Below are positions 9,513 to 18,048 of a stretch of 57,308 bases of DNA, piece by piece (position 1 is the stretch's first letter; every line of letters begins with the position of its first letter). Under the pieces are notes generated by a model. It worked only from the letters and a program-made list of their open reading frames with translations, ran no database searches and was not told where the DNA came from. The translations under genes and the position numbers were made by a program. Source of the stretch: Verrucomicrobiota bacterium (GTDB taxonomy: Bacteria > Verrucomicrobiota > Verrucomicrobiia > Chthoniobacterales > JAFAMB01); contig JAFBAP010000062.1 in assembly GCA_019247695.1 (NCBI GenBank), forward strand, positions 1 through 57,308. Reading direction: 5' to 3'.

Positions 9513-9616
9513 GAAGTATTCCGTGCCTCTCGGCTCTGTGTCCTTGAGGGGTGTTCAACGGCGGAATTCCTCTCACCTTTAGGAGAAACGTCACACGACG
9601 ACCGCAGCGGGGGATG

Positions 9617-9789
9617 GCGGGCACAACGTAAGAGTTCACACGGTCACACGGCGGGCACAGCGTAAAAGACTCACACGGCGCCACGGCGGAACACGGCGAC
9701 CACGGCGGAAAGACAGAATCAGCCGCAGAACACGCAGAGAACGCAGAAAGGAGAAAACGTCCACAGATTACACAGATTGACACAGATTA
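9617..9789. repeat. Mosaic intergenic repeat block, order A-B-C
   Basis: Three short-period tracts follow one another. A (9617-9712) is variants of cacggcgaa, including gcacaacgtaagagttcac. B (9713-9759) is variants of cgcagaaca. C (9760-9789) is variants of cacagattga. A second partial B-C copy lies at 9860-9916. The same tracts recur in many intergenic spaces of this window, in either orientation. No open reading frame in this 9513-10047 gap looks genuine. Confidence 0.85.
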
Positions 9790-10047
9790 GGGGGCACACG
9801 ACGGATATAGCGCCTCTCTTACCCGGCACTCGACACTCGACACCCGGCACCTTCATTTTCATCCGCAGACAACGCAGAAAAGAGAAAACGTCCACAGATT
9901 ACGCAAAGTACACAGGCAAGGCGATGGAGGGTCCTACGCCGTTGATCGTGCATGGCCCGGAGACGCAACCGCGGTGTGAATTACGGCTGGTTCATGAATG
10001 AGTCTTAGGCCGTCAGGATGGGTGAATCCTCGCGGGTGGCGAATGTT

Positions 10048-10599
10048 TCAGCGCAGAAACGTGGTCGGAATGTGCCGGGGAAAGGCGGGGCAGATGGCCG
10101 AATGTTCCAGCAAGCCTTCCCGGCTGTAAAAGGTCATTGTGCCATCCAGGTCAGATACCCAGACTTCCTGGACGCCCGCGCCGAAGTACGCGTCTGTTTT
10201 CTTCTGGATGTCGCGCTTGCTGTTGCGCTTCGATCGCACCTCGACGCAAATATCCGGCGCGAACTCCGGAAGGCTAACGTCCGCGGTTTCCAAGGTCCGA
10301 GCGTTCTCCGCCCGGTACCACACCGCGTCGGCAACCTTGACCCCCTCCGGGGTGGAGACGGCCCCCTCGGTAAATGAACCACCTTCGGGCAGCTGTCGCT
10401 CCAATAACTGGTTGATGTGGTGCTGGCGGATGCGATGCGGCGTTCTCGGTGGGGGACTCATGATCAGATTGCCGTCGCGGTCGGTCTCGATCTTCTCGAG
10501 CACGTCGTTGAGGCTTGGATCGTCAATGAGCCTTTCCCATACCTGGCGGTTCACGGCGTGCTGCTCGGGAAAGGTCCGACGGAGAGTGGGTACGCTCAT
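10048..10599 (-). CDS. Uma2 family protein (DUF820, PD-(D/E)xK-like endonuclease fold)
   Basis: The 183-residue product shows the Uma2 layout: an N-terminal helical part, ETDRDGNLIMSPPPRTPH near residue 38-55, VKVADAVWYR, then the core FAPDICVEVRSKRNSKRDIQ and KTDAYFGAGVQEVWVSDLDG. The Asp, the Glu in CVEV and a following Lys fit the PD-(D/E)xK-type site of the family. Its biological role is unsettled; members are abundant in cyanobacteria, Planctomycetes and Verrucomicrobia. It stands alone, flanked by repeat-bearing intergenic DNA. A second family member is at 37953-38543 and a decayed one at 39292-39466. Confidence 0.88.
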   Translation of the reverse strand: MSVPTLRRTFPEQHAVNRQVWERLIDDPSLNDVLEKIETDRDGNLIMSPPPRTPHRIRQHHINQLLERQLPEGGSFTEGAVSTPEGVKVADAVWYRAENARTLETADVSLPEFAPDICVEVRSKRNSKRDIQKKTDAYFGAGVQEVWVSDLDGTMTFYSREGLLEHSAICPAFPRHIPTTFLR

Positions 10600-10720
10600 G
10601 CTGCACTGTGCCTTAAACCAGCATGATACGTGATCCCAACGCCGTACACAAGCACGCCAAAGTATGACGACGCAGTCGAGGTATCGCTCCGGGACGCTCC
10701 GCTATCGACCCTCAATTTCC

Positions 10721-10765
10721 GTAATCTGTAAATGTTTTCTGCGTTGTCTGCGTGTTCTGCGGATA
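10721..10765. repeat. Mosaic intergenic repeat, C'-B' fragment
   Basis: A short reverse-orientation copy: a degraded taatctgta tract followed by tctgcgttgtctgcgtgtt. It lies in the 10600-11041 gap between two leftward genes. Apart from this copy I see nothing recognisable in that gap. Confidence 0.7.
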
Positions 10766-11041
10766 CGCCTTCTGAGGACCCCACCTATGGCACCGTGTGA
10801 CGGGATCCCTTCTCATAGCACGGAAACAATTATTTGGGTAGAACCCTGCCCGGCAGCCGGTCGTGCGCCCTCCCGCAGCGTGACTCCTGAGGTCATTGAG
10901 CCGATTCCCGACGCTGACGGCCCCCGTTTTCGGCGGCCGCATCGCTATGGTCCTGGATCGATCAACGCTGATTTCCGGCTGACCTCGATCCGAGAGCAGC
11001 CGTGCGGTGACCGGTAGCTGGTGAGGGTAGGGCGTCGCCCT

Positions 11042-11779
11042 TCAGCCTTTCCTGATTACCATGTCAACCGAACAGGGCAGGACCTTCTGAAGGAACGGGA
11101 GGCAACGCAATCCCAGGTAATATATCGTTTCGGCAGGGCCGCGATTGATAAGCGACGGGGCAAAATGCGTTTCGACCGTCAACCCCAAATCCTTGGCAAT
11201 TGATTCAATCTCGCGAAATCGGATTACGTCTTCGGGTACCTCAGGACGTCTTCGATTCACCCGCAGGCAAGCGAGCCGATAAATGTAGGCGCGGCAGGCT
11301 GGTTCATGCAAATAGAGCGCAGTTCCATCAGGTCGCAGAACACGTTTGATCTCCCGCAACACGCTCCGATGCCTGATGAAGTGATGCGCTGCGCAATAGA
11401 CGAAAATCACGTCGAAAGAATTATCAGGAAATGGGGTGCTATAGCTGCGGCACGCCAGCCCTTCTTCAATCTTGACCTGGTATACGTGCTCCCATTTTGG
11501 GAGTGATGCAACGGCAGCCGGGCTGATGTCGGTCGTGACCACACGAGCAGCCGGATAGAAGCGCTTGACGATGCACGAAGCCCACCCTTGCCCCCCGCCC
11601 AGTTCCAGGATGCTGCCTGCTCCTGAGAAAATGGGCCCAAAGGCCTGGAGCTTCTCGACAAACACCCGTGCCTCGGCACACTTGGTGAGAATGTTTACTA
11701 TTGACTGGCTCTCCGGACTTTCGATGTCAGAGGCCTTCCAGAAATCTATCTCAATGGCTTCTTTCTCAGCAATATTCAC
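11042..11779 (-). CDS. Class I SAM-dependent methyltransferase (Methyltransf_11-like)
   Basis: I place the start at the GTG at 11779, which has a strong AAAGGAG ribosome-binding site a few bases upstream; the open frame continues to an ATG at 11860 but without such a site. The 245-residue product has motif I ILELGGGQGWASCIVKRF, then VVTTDISPAAVASL, FPDNSFDVIFVYCAAHHF (motif II region) and LREIKRVLRPDGTALYLHEP, the standard order for the ubiE/Methyltransf_11 group. The substrate is unknown. It lies beside the exopolysaccharide genes, so a glycan or lipid target is possible, but it is not in an evident operon. Confidence 0.87.
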   Translation of the reverse strand: MNIAEKEAIEIDFWKASDIESPESQSIVNILTKCAEARVFVEKLQAFGPIFSGAGSILELGGGQGWASCIVKRFYPAARVVTTDISPAAVASLPKWEHVYQVKIEEGLACRSYSTPFPDNSFDVIFVYCAAHHFIRHRSVLREIKRVLRPDGTALYLHEPACRAYIYRLACLRVNRRRPEVPEDVIRFREIESIAKDLGLTVETHFAPSLINRGPAETIYYLGLRCLPFLQKVLPCSVDMVIRKG

Positions 11780-12233
11780 GTGGACTCCTTTCAGGATGGG
11801 ACTTCTGCGCGGTACCAGAGACGCATGCCACCTGGGCATCTGAAGTTGGCGTACGGGCATTACGGTCCCCGGTCCTGTGACCGCGTTCCGCTTAGCCGGT
11901 AACCGGCCATACGGTTAACATTTTCTCTAAGGGAGTGAGGCTACAGAACAGAAGATTTCCTTATAATAGATACAATAATGTTTATATGTTCTGGTGAATA
12001 CAACCTTTTTCTTTGGTTTGTGATTATCGAATTTTGGTCAGCGCCCGACCGAGCGGGGCGGAGATGAAATGCATGATCTCAAAAGGAACGCCTGCATTCT
12101 TACGCGTCCTCCAGAACGTTGATCACGCTCCGCGATAAGGCGCGCGCGAATGACCCGGCTCGGACCTGGAAGGTTTCGGCTGTTGCAATCGCTGGCCGTC
12201 GTCGTCCACTGCGGTTTTCCTCTGCGCCTGGGC

Positions 12234-12320
12234 ACCAGGGCGGTATCAATATGGTGCGGAGCATCTCCGGTGCCGACGCCCCCAGGCGGCATTCCACCAG
12301 CATAACTGTCTAAATGGTGC
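12234..12320. repeat. Right-end fragment of the ATACCATT element
   Basis: The stretch containing gtgcggagcatctccggtgc and ending near aactgtctaaatggtgcc closely matches the right end of the larger element at 21950-22028. It directly precedes the deleted copy at 12336, so two element remnants lie end to end in this gene-free space. Confidence 0.65.
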
Positions 12321-12335
12321 CAGCACCAACGACTC

Positions 12336-12485
12336 ATACCATTTCGACGGCCATGGAGGTAACAATTTTGTCTTCCTTCCGAGGTGCTCTGTCAGCGTTA
12401 CACCTATTAGACCGTATAAATGGCCTCAGGCCCAACGGGCCGGGAGACCTTAGCCCAGGGTTCCACCAAGATAACTAAATCGTAT
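12336..12485. mobile_element. Internally deleted copy of the ATACCATT-bounded element
   Basis: The copy begins ATACCATTTCGACGGCC and follows the left end of the 21226 element for about 125 bases, to ttagcccaggg. It then jumps directly to ccaccaagataact and AATCGTAT, which correspond to the right end. The central foldback is absent and the right terminal repeat carries one change. The size and structure are MITE-like. No coding capacity is seen. Confidence 0.7.
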
Positions 12486-12535
12486 CAGTCTGTGTAATCT
12501 GTGTAATCTGTGGATGTTTTCTTTCTTTTCTGTGA
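12486..12535. repeat. Mosaic intergenic repeat, C'-B' copy touching the beta-barrel gene stop
   Basis: Two copies of ctgtgtaat are followed by ctgtggatg and a degraded tctttcttttctgtg tract. The copy stops within two bases of the stop codon of the leftward beta-barrel gene. Read outward from that gene, the order is B then C. Confidence 0.75.
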
Positions 12536-12536
12536 A

Positions 12537-14201
12537 TTAGAAAGAAATACCTAGCCGGAAGGTCACCCGATTATCCGTGAAACTGACCAAATGCTGGTTG
12601 GATCCGTCCCTTCTGAACTCGTAGGAGAGCGTTGCAGACAACCACTTGTTGAGGTTGTACGACAGCGTCGGCGTCACATGGAAATAATTGTCCTCGCGCC
12701 TGGACCCGAACGTCGATCCTGAAGTTTCTGATTGGTAAGAATCGTTTTCATAGCCGACCGCGACCCCGGTGGTCAACCGGTGAAACCAGAGTTGGCTAAG
12801 GGACACCGCCACGCCGGTGGCAACGTAATTGGTGCTGGCGTAGAGCGGCGAGGCGTTCACGTTGCGAAAACCGGTGACGCTTACGGCAGTGTCCACGAAG
12901 GGCCGCCAGGTGGCGCCGAGAGAGAATACCGGCGTGATGCTCGTTCCATCCCCACGGTAGTTCCGAGCCTCGCCGCCGGCGCTCAGCTGCAGAGAGAATT
13001 TTTCGGTCCACTCGTAGTTTACCCGCAGGTTCAACTGTCCGTAAATCGACAATGGGCTGGCTTCCTGGTCTACCGCACCAACAACGCCCTCGCCTCCCAG
13101 CTTGATCTTCGGGGTGATCTGATAATCAGCGCCGCCCCGGAGGATGTACTCATAAGAACTAAGATAGCTGGGATAAAGATTTGTACTCTGCTCGAACGCG
13201 AGAAACGCCTGGGTTTTCTCGCTGATGTCATCCAATAGCCGGACGGCGTTACCGATAAAATAGTGGTCGGCGAAGGTCCCCACACTACGATCGGCACCCG
13301 TCAGGTATTGGAACTGCGTATCGGTTTGTAACGTCAGCTTGGAAAAGCGGAACTGCGTCCGGAGGGCGCCAAACTGGTTAACGGAATCCTCCCCGGAGAA
13401 GCGGGAGAAGAAAAACGCGTCCGCACGGTACTGCGCCAAGAGGTAGTTCTCGCGCAGGTTGCGGTAATCCCCCATTTCAAAGGCCAGCCCTCCGGAGAGG
13501 GTAAAGATCTCGTCGGACTGCTTGTGGTCGTGGGAGATAAAAATGTTGTCGTCGTAGGTGACGCCGAGGCCAAAGCTAGGGTGCAGCCGCCAGAGCTTGT
13601 TTCCGGCGTCTCGGCCCGTGCCGGTGCTCGCCCCTCCCGGGAGCGCTAAGCTCAATGCGGACGGGGCCGCTTCGGTTGAGGGGGGAGGCGGAGCGACGGG
13701 GGTGCCGGACACAGTCGCGGGCGTCTCGTCCTGGGCGTCCGGAGGTATGGGAGCTGCGGCCCCCATAGCCGATGTTTCCGTCTCGGGTGCCGCTGCAGGG
13801 TTCTCTACGGCCAGGGCCGGCATCACCTCACCCGTGCCCGGTGCCCCTGCCGGATCTGCAGGCGTTGCGGCTGCATCAGCAGAGACCGCTGCCGGATCCG
13901 CGGGAGATATTACCGGCCTGGCCGGCACAGACGCGCCATCGTCAGGCGATAGCGGTACCGGAGCGTCTTGTGCGGAAATCGAAGGCTGGCCGGGCAGAGA
14001 GGCGGCCGGATCCGTAGGAACAGCCATCACCGACCCGTCTCCGGCAGGTTCGGCCGGAGCCCGGCCTACATCCGTCGCCTCTGGTGAGACCGACGTTGGC
14101 AGCGGCAGAATAGCGGTTTCGTATCCGAAAGCCGGCGGGCGAAGCACCTGTAAGGTGACTACGAGTAGCGTACATCTGAAGAATTTCGCAGTCTTCATCA
14201 T
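12537..14201 (-). CDS. Outer-membrane beta-barrel protein with Pro/Ala-rich periplasmic linker (BBP2_2-like)
   Basis: From the ATG at 14201, with an AAGGGA site upstream, the product has 554 residues; an open-frame extension to 14360 lacks family-like sequence. A signal peptide (MMKTAKFFRCTLLVVTLQVL) is followed by about 170 residues rich in Pro, Ala, Asp and Glu with no obvious fold. A barrel of alternating strands follows, starting LHPSFGLGVTYDDNIFIS and ending DNRVTFRLGISF, with the terminal Phe typical of Bam substrates. The barrel resembles the BBP2_2/EpsL-type proteins of exopolysaccharide loci. It may be the outer-membrane conduit for the short OPX protein. It is not contiguous with the OPX operon but lies in the same cluster. 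Confidence 0.82.
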   Translation of the reverse strand: MMKTAKFFRCTLLVVTLQVLRPPAFGYETAILPLPTSVSPEATDVGRAPAEPAGDGSVMAVPTDPAASLPGQPSISAQDAPVPLSPDDGASVPARPVISPADPAAVSADAAATPADPAGAPGTGEVMPALAVENPAAAPETETSAMGAAAPIPPDAQDETPATVSGTPVAPPPPSTEAAPSALSLALPGGASTGTGRDAGNKLWRLHPSFGLGVTYDDNIFISHDHKQSDEIFTLSGGLAFEMGDYRNLRENYLLAQYRADAFFFSRFSGEDSVNQFGALRTQFRFSKLTLQTDTQFQYLTGADRSVGTFADHYFIGNAVRLLDDISEKTQAFLAFEQSTNLYPSYLSSYEYILRGGADYQITPKIKLGGEGVVGAVDQEASPLSIYGQLNLRVNYEWTEKFSLQLSAGGEARNYRGDGTSITPVFSLGATWRPFVDTAVSVTGFRNVNASPLYASTNYVATGVAVSLSQLWFHRLTTGVAVGYENDSYQSETSGSTFGSRREDNYFHVTPTLSYNLNKWLSATLSYEFRRDGSNQHLVSFTDNRVTFRLGISF

Positions 14202-14379
14202 AAAAGTTCCCTTCCGTGCGAAGCTGAATGGAGGGCGCTGCGCCCTCGCAGCGTCCAAGGAAAAAAAAGTGCTCCTGGTGAGGTAAATGTGTCCTGCGGT
14301 GAACTCCTGGGGCCTGATGTCCCCGGGATGAATTGCAGGTACCCGGCGGGGAACAGTCACGTCCGGGAAAAATCAACAA

Positions 14380-14931
14380 CTACGGCAGAGCGCCTTGCTC
14401 CCTCGGTTCCATTGAGGCCCGGTACCCCATCTCTGAACCAAGCGCGGTCTCGGGTCCAAAAAACGCAAGACCCACTACGACCGACTCGGCGGTTTCCCAG
14501 ATACGGGTAGCCTGCTCCGGGACCTGGGCCGTCGCCGTCCGGACCACAAGCGTTGCCCAACTCGGGCGGGCCAGGATGGCCGTCCGGACGAGGGCCGGGA
14601 TTTCTTTCGCCGGCGTGATCGTTACCAGTGCCGCGATCACCGCCGCCCCTTTGGCGTCGTCACGGCGGCTCAGGCCGTTAAAAAGAAAGCGCATCAGCGC
14701 CGCAGCATCGACCCGATGGAGGCGCACCGCGCGGTCCACGGCCTGCCCCAAGGTCTCGGCCGAGCAGGTTTCGATGCCCTCGGGGACCAATGCCGCCAGC
14801 AGGCGAGCCTGCGCCAAACCGGCCGGGGATGCCCCGCAGAGCCAGCTCAAGAATCGTCCGATCCGCATCCTGTTCCTGCGCAAACCAGCGCTATCCCGGT
14901 AATCCATTTGCCTTTGGTCCATCTCGTTCAC
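14380..14931 (-). CDS. Hypothetical protein, Ala-rich helical
   Basis: I do not recognise this 183-residue product. It is rich in alanine and leucine, mostly helical in appearance, with a mildly hydrophobic segment KGAAVIAALVTITPA near the middle; there is no clear signal peptide. The start is a GTG at 14931 or an ATG at 14922; neither has a strong ribosome-binding site. It is upstream of and in the same direction as the beta-barrel gene, separated by about 180 bases, so co-transcription is possible. Codon use matches neighbours, which argues for a real gene. Confidence 0.5.
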   Translation of the reverse strand: MNEMDQRQMDYRDSAGLRRNRMRIGRFLSWLCGASPAGLAQARLLAALVPEGIETCSAETLGQAVDRAVRLHRVDAAALMRFLFNGLSRRDDAKGAAVIAALVTITPAKEIPALVRTAILARPSWATLVVRTATAQVPEQATRIWETAESVVVGLAFFGPETALGSEMGYRASMEPREQGALP

Positions 14932-15389
14932 TTACAACCCATGTTTCTCTTCCTGCAGGCGAATCAGCTACAGGGCCCTCAGGCCCCCGCCTGTTATCCG
15001 TCGCCACTCAGTGGCGAGGACCAACGCAGGTGAACTAGCGTCACAGATCGCCGGAACGGGCGCATTCTTTAGAGTGTTTATATAGATTGAAAATGGTTTT
15101 TCCCGGCGAGAGTGTTATTAATCGCAATTCTGTTTAAGGAAATCCCGCCGGCTGCCGAATAAGAGGGCTATGGAGATGACACGGAGGTTTTGCCGGGATT
15201 CGCTGCGTTCATTCCCAAACACTGGGCCCTTTCCTCCCAGTGCGCTCGCCGACAGCTTCCTTAAGAATCGTTTTCCGGTTCCTACCCTGCCTGTTGAAAG
15301 AGAAGGGTACAAAAACCCACGCGCCGAGCCGTGGTTTCCCCCGCGCACTAAATGCGTCATGGACGATCAACCAGAACCCACGCCTAACC
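14932..15389. other. Gene-free spacer before the rightward glycan operon
   Basis: About 460 bases without a convincing gene. An AT-rich patch (tagagtgtttatatagattg, near 15072-15091) could hold a promoter for the rightward genes that start at 15390, but no clear -35/-10 pair can be defended. Short open frames here on both strands lack family features. Confidence 0.4.
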
Positions 15390-16754
15390 ATGAGCATTGA
15401 ATGGGCCGTTGCCGCCCTCCTCATCCTGCCCGCGCTCTGCCTCTCAGCCCAGAACTCACCCGCCTTGGTGGATTACGCGATTCTGGTCTACGCATTTAAC
15501 CGCGAGATCCGGCGCGTTGTTGACTGGTATCAGGGAGCTTTCAACCCGTTCTCACCGATCAGCCTGACACCACTGCTTATCATTGCGCTTTTGCTCGCTC
15601 CCTTCCTGAGCCGGCTTCGACGATTGCACGCCATCCCTAAACAGGCGTTTTTCCTCCTCTTTGTTGCCATCGGTTACGGCACTTTCGTCGGACTCGCCCG
15701 CAATGGGTTCGCCGCGATTTACGCCACGGCGGAGTACCTCTCGCCGGTAGCGCTCATGGGTTACGCCGCTGTAAGCCAGGCCGATGAACGGACCTCGGAT
15801 CGCTGGCTCAAGACGGCTGGGTGGGCAACGCTCGCAGCTTGCGCCTACGGGTGGTACCAATACCTGACGATTCCTCCCTGGGACGCCTTTTGGGTGCAGT
15901 CGGTCGGCTTCGTCGGCTACCTGGGCAAACTCGCCCCGACCGAGATGTGCGTCTTTTCTACTTTCGGTGAACGCGGAATATGCGCGGCGTTCCTGGCGCT
16001 CAGCGCCATCCCGATGCTGGTCTCTCGCCGGTGGCGGCTCCTGCTCGGCTGGCCGGAAGGACTTTTCATCCTTTCGGTAATCCTCCTCACGCTGGTCCGC
16101 ACGGGTATTATTCTGGTGGGCTTGGGCGTCATACTCTACCCCATGCTGAACCGCGGCAAGGGAGCCGCTCGACTGGCGTTGGCTCTGGCCAGCCTGGGCG
16201 CCGCCGCCGCGTTCGGCTTTGACCACTTGCCGGGTGCGGAGCGCATCAACGATCGCTTTTCAACGTTGCAAAATATGCGGGAAGACGCCTCCTACCAAGG
16301 TCGTCTGGGCATTGCCCAATACGGAGCACAAATGGCCCTCTCAAATCCGGTCGGATTCGGCATCGGTTTCGCAGGGCTTGGCGGTCGCCTCAACGGGAAG
16401 TCAGGCGATGCAACGGGAGCCATCGCTGTCGACAACGGCTACATTGAAGTGTTGTCTTCTTTGGGTGTCCCCGGGATGTTCTGTCTTACCGTCGCCCTCG
16501 TCATGCTCTGGCGCTACCTGACTATGTGCACACGCTACGGGCTGCGGGACGACTATTTTGCCTTGGCCCGTGGCTTTTTCGTCGTGTTTCTAATCGGCAT
16601 GATGGTCACCAACTTTTTCAATGGGCTGACCGTCATGTGGATTGCCCTTGGCCGCGCGCTCTCCCCGATGATGCTGCACAAACTGCAGATGGCACCGGAA
16701 TACGACTCGCCGGAGCTTCTGGCGGAAGGACTACATCCCCAACGCATCCCGTAA
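15390..16754 (+). CDS. O-antigen ligase/polymerase-like membrane protein (Wzy_C type)
   Basis: The start is taken as the ATG at 15390 (MSIEWAVAALLILPAL), giving 454 residues; an upstream GTG at 15240 would add 50 residues of unlikely sequence. The protein has roughly ten hydrophobic segments. A large loop carries SNPVGFGIGFAGLGGRLNGK and later VDNGYIEVLSSLGVPGMF, the arrangement seen before the last membrane spans in O-antigen ligase-like proteins. Such proteins polymerise or ligate undecaprenyl-linked glycans on the periplasmic side. It heads a rightward group followed by two GT4 genes, and is a good candidate polymerase for this exopolysaccharide. Confidence 0.78.
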   Translation: MSIEWAVAALLILPALCLSAQNSPALVDYAILVYAFNREIRRVVDWYQGAFNPFSPISLTPLLIIALLLAPFLSRLRRLHAIPKQAFFLLFVAIGYGTFVGLARNGFAAIYATAEYLSPVALMGYAAVSQADERTSDRWLKTAGWATLAACAYGWYQYLTIPPWDAFWVQSVGFVGYLGKLAPTEMCVFSTFGERGICAAFLALSAIPMLVSRRWRLLLGWPEGLFILSVILLTLVRTGIILVGLGVILYPMLNRGKGAARLALALASLGAAAAFGFDHLPGAERINDRFSTLQNMREDASYQGRLGIAQYGAQMALSNPVGFGIGFAGLGGRLNGKSGDATGAIAVDNGYIEVLSSLGVPGMFCLTVALVMLWRYLTMCTRYGLRDDYFALARGFFVVFLIGMMVTNFFNGLTVMWIALGRALSPMMLHKLQMAPEYDSPELLAEGLHPQRIP

Positions 16755-16842
16755 TACAGGTTCGAATCCGGACCGCCTCCCCTTCCCGGGACGTTACCAT
16801 ACCCCAGGGGCTCTTTAGGCCGCTAAACCCTGAAAGATTGTT

Positions 16843-18048
16843 ATGCAACGTCTGCAAATCGCGTATGCAATGATCAACACCAATCGGCGCGATGGCAGCG
16901 CCCGCGCGCTCTGCGAGGTGGCGGAGCGCCTGTCGCAAAGGCATGAGGTGCACCTCTTTGCCCGGACCGTGGCGGATTTGGATTTGAGCCATATCCGCTG
17001 GCACCGGATGCCCGGGCCGGGTTGGCCCGCGGTCGCTGACTTTCTAAGTTACCACCTTCTGGCTGACTTTAAAATCAGGGCCGGCGACTTCGACATCATC
17101 CACTCCATCGGCAATAACGCGATGGCGTCGAATGTCATAACGATCCAGAATATCCAACCGGCCAAACGCCCGTTCCTAACTGTCGCAGGAACCCAGGCCA
17201 GCCTCGCGCGCCGGCTGACCCGCTGGCTTTTTCTTAACGTTACCTCGGCGGTGGAAGGTAGAGTTTATTCAAATCGGGCCAGGCACAACCGGCCGATCCC
17301 TTTGTTCCTGCCCGTATCGCAGGGCGTGGACCGCGAACTCAGGACCCATTACGCCATCGGTTCTGCGCCGGTGCGCATCATCCCCAATGCGGCCGACACG
17401 GATGTCTTCAAACCGCTTGCCCCGGAAGAAAAGGCGCGGTGGCGACACGCCAACGGCCTCCGCGAGAAGGATACCGTGCTGGCTTTTGCGGGCGGGGAGT
17501 GGGCCCGCAAAGGCCTCGAGTTCGCCATCGAAGCGCTGGCCCGGATCCCGCGACCCGAAGTGAAGCTGCTCGTTCTCGGGCAGGATGCTGAGGCCTCGCG
17601 TTTTAACGAACTGGCCCGCCGTTTGGGTGTAGGGGATCGAATCGTCTTTGGGGGCTTCCGGCGCGACGTCGCCGAGGGGCTCGGCGCGAGCGACGTGTTC
17701 CTTTTTCCGAGCCGGTACGAAGCCTTCAGCCTCGCCACGATCGAAGCCGCCGCTTGCGGGCTGCCTATCGTTGCTACGCGAATCAACGGGGCCGAGGACT
17801 TCATCACCGCGGGTCACAATGGGTTCTTCATTGAACACAACCCGGAACAAATCGCCCGGACCCTTCTACCCCTGCTGACCTCGCCCGAATTGCGCCAGGA
17901 AATGGGCCGGGCCGCCCGCCGGCGCGTCGAGGAGCATTACACCTGGGACCGCGTGGCGGACCTCACTGAAACCGCCTATTTTGAATATTTGGGGCTGACG
18001 ACCGGCAAAGGGGCGGAACAGTTAGAAACGCTGGCTTTTCATGGCTAA
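16843..18048 (+). CDS. Glycosyltransferase family 4
   Basis: The 401-residue protein begins MQRLQIAYAMINTNRRDGSA with a GT-B N-terminal pattern. It then has VRIIPNAADTDVFKP at the domain junction, VLAFAGGEWARKGLEFAIEA, and the donor site FPSRYEAFSLATIEAAACG with its paired glutamates. These are standard GT4 landmarks. It overlaps the next GT4 gene by eight bases, so the two are translated together, and it follows the polymerase-like gene by about 90 bases. It likely adds a sugar to the repeat unit; its donor is unknown. Confidence 0.9.
   Translation: MQRLQIAYAMINTNRRDGSARALCEVAERLSQRHEVHLFARTVADLDLSHIRWHRMPGPGWPAVADFLSYHLLADFKIRAGDFDIIHSIGNNAMASNVITIQNIQPAKRPFLTVAGTQASLARRLTRWLFLNVTSAVEGRVYSNRARHNRPIPLFLPVSQGVDRELRTHYAIGSAPVRIIPNAADTDVFKPLAPEEKARWRHANGLREKDTVLAFAGGEWARKGLEFAIEALARIPRPEVKLLVLGQDAEASRFNELARRLGVGDRIVFGGFRRDVAEGLGASDVFLFPSRYEAFSLATIEAAACGLPIVATRINGAEDFITAGHNGFFIEHNPEQIARTLLPLLTSPELRQEMGRAARRRVEEHYTWDRVADLTETAYFEYLGLTTGKGAEQLETLAFHG

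Noticed and set aside
9617-9789. Periodic repeats considered as a CRISPR array
   Set aside because: Units are 8-10 bases, imperfect and contiguous, with no spacers and no cas genes nearby.
13558-14286. Ala/Gly/Ser-rich rightward frame of 242 codons
   Set aside because: It is the complement of the Pro/Ala linker of the beta-barrel protein; low complexity makes both strands open.
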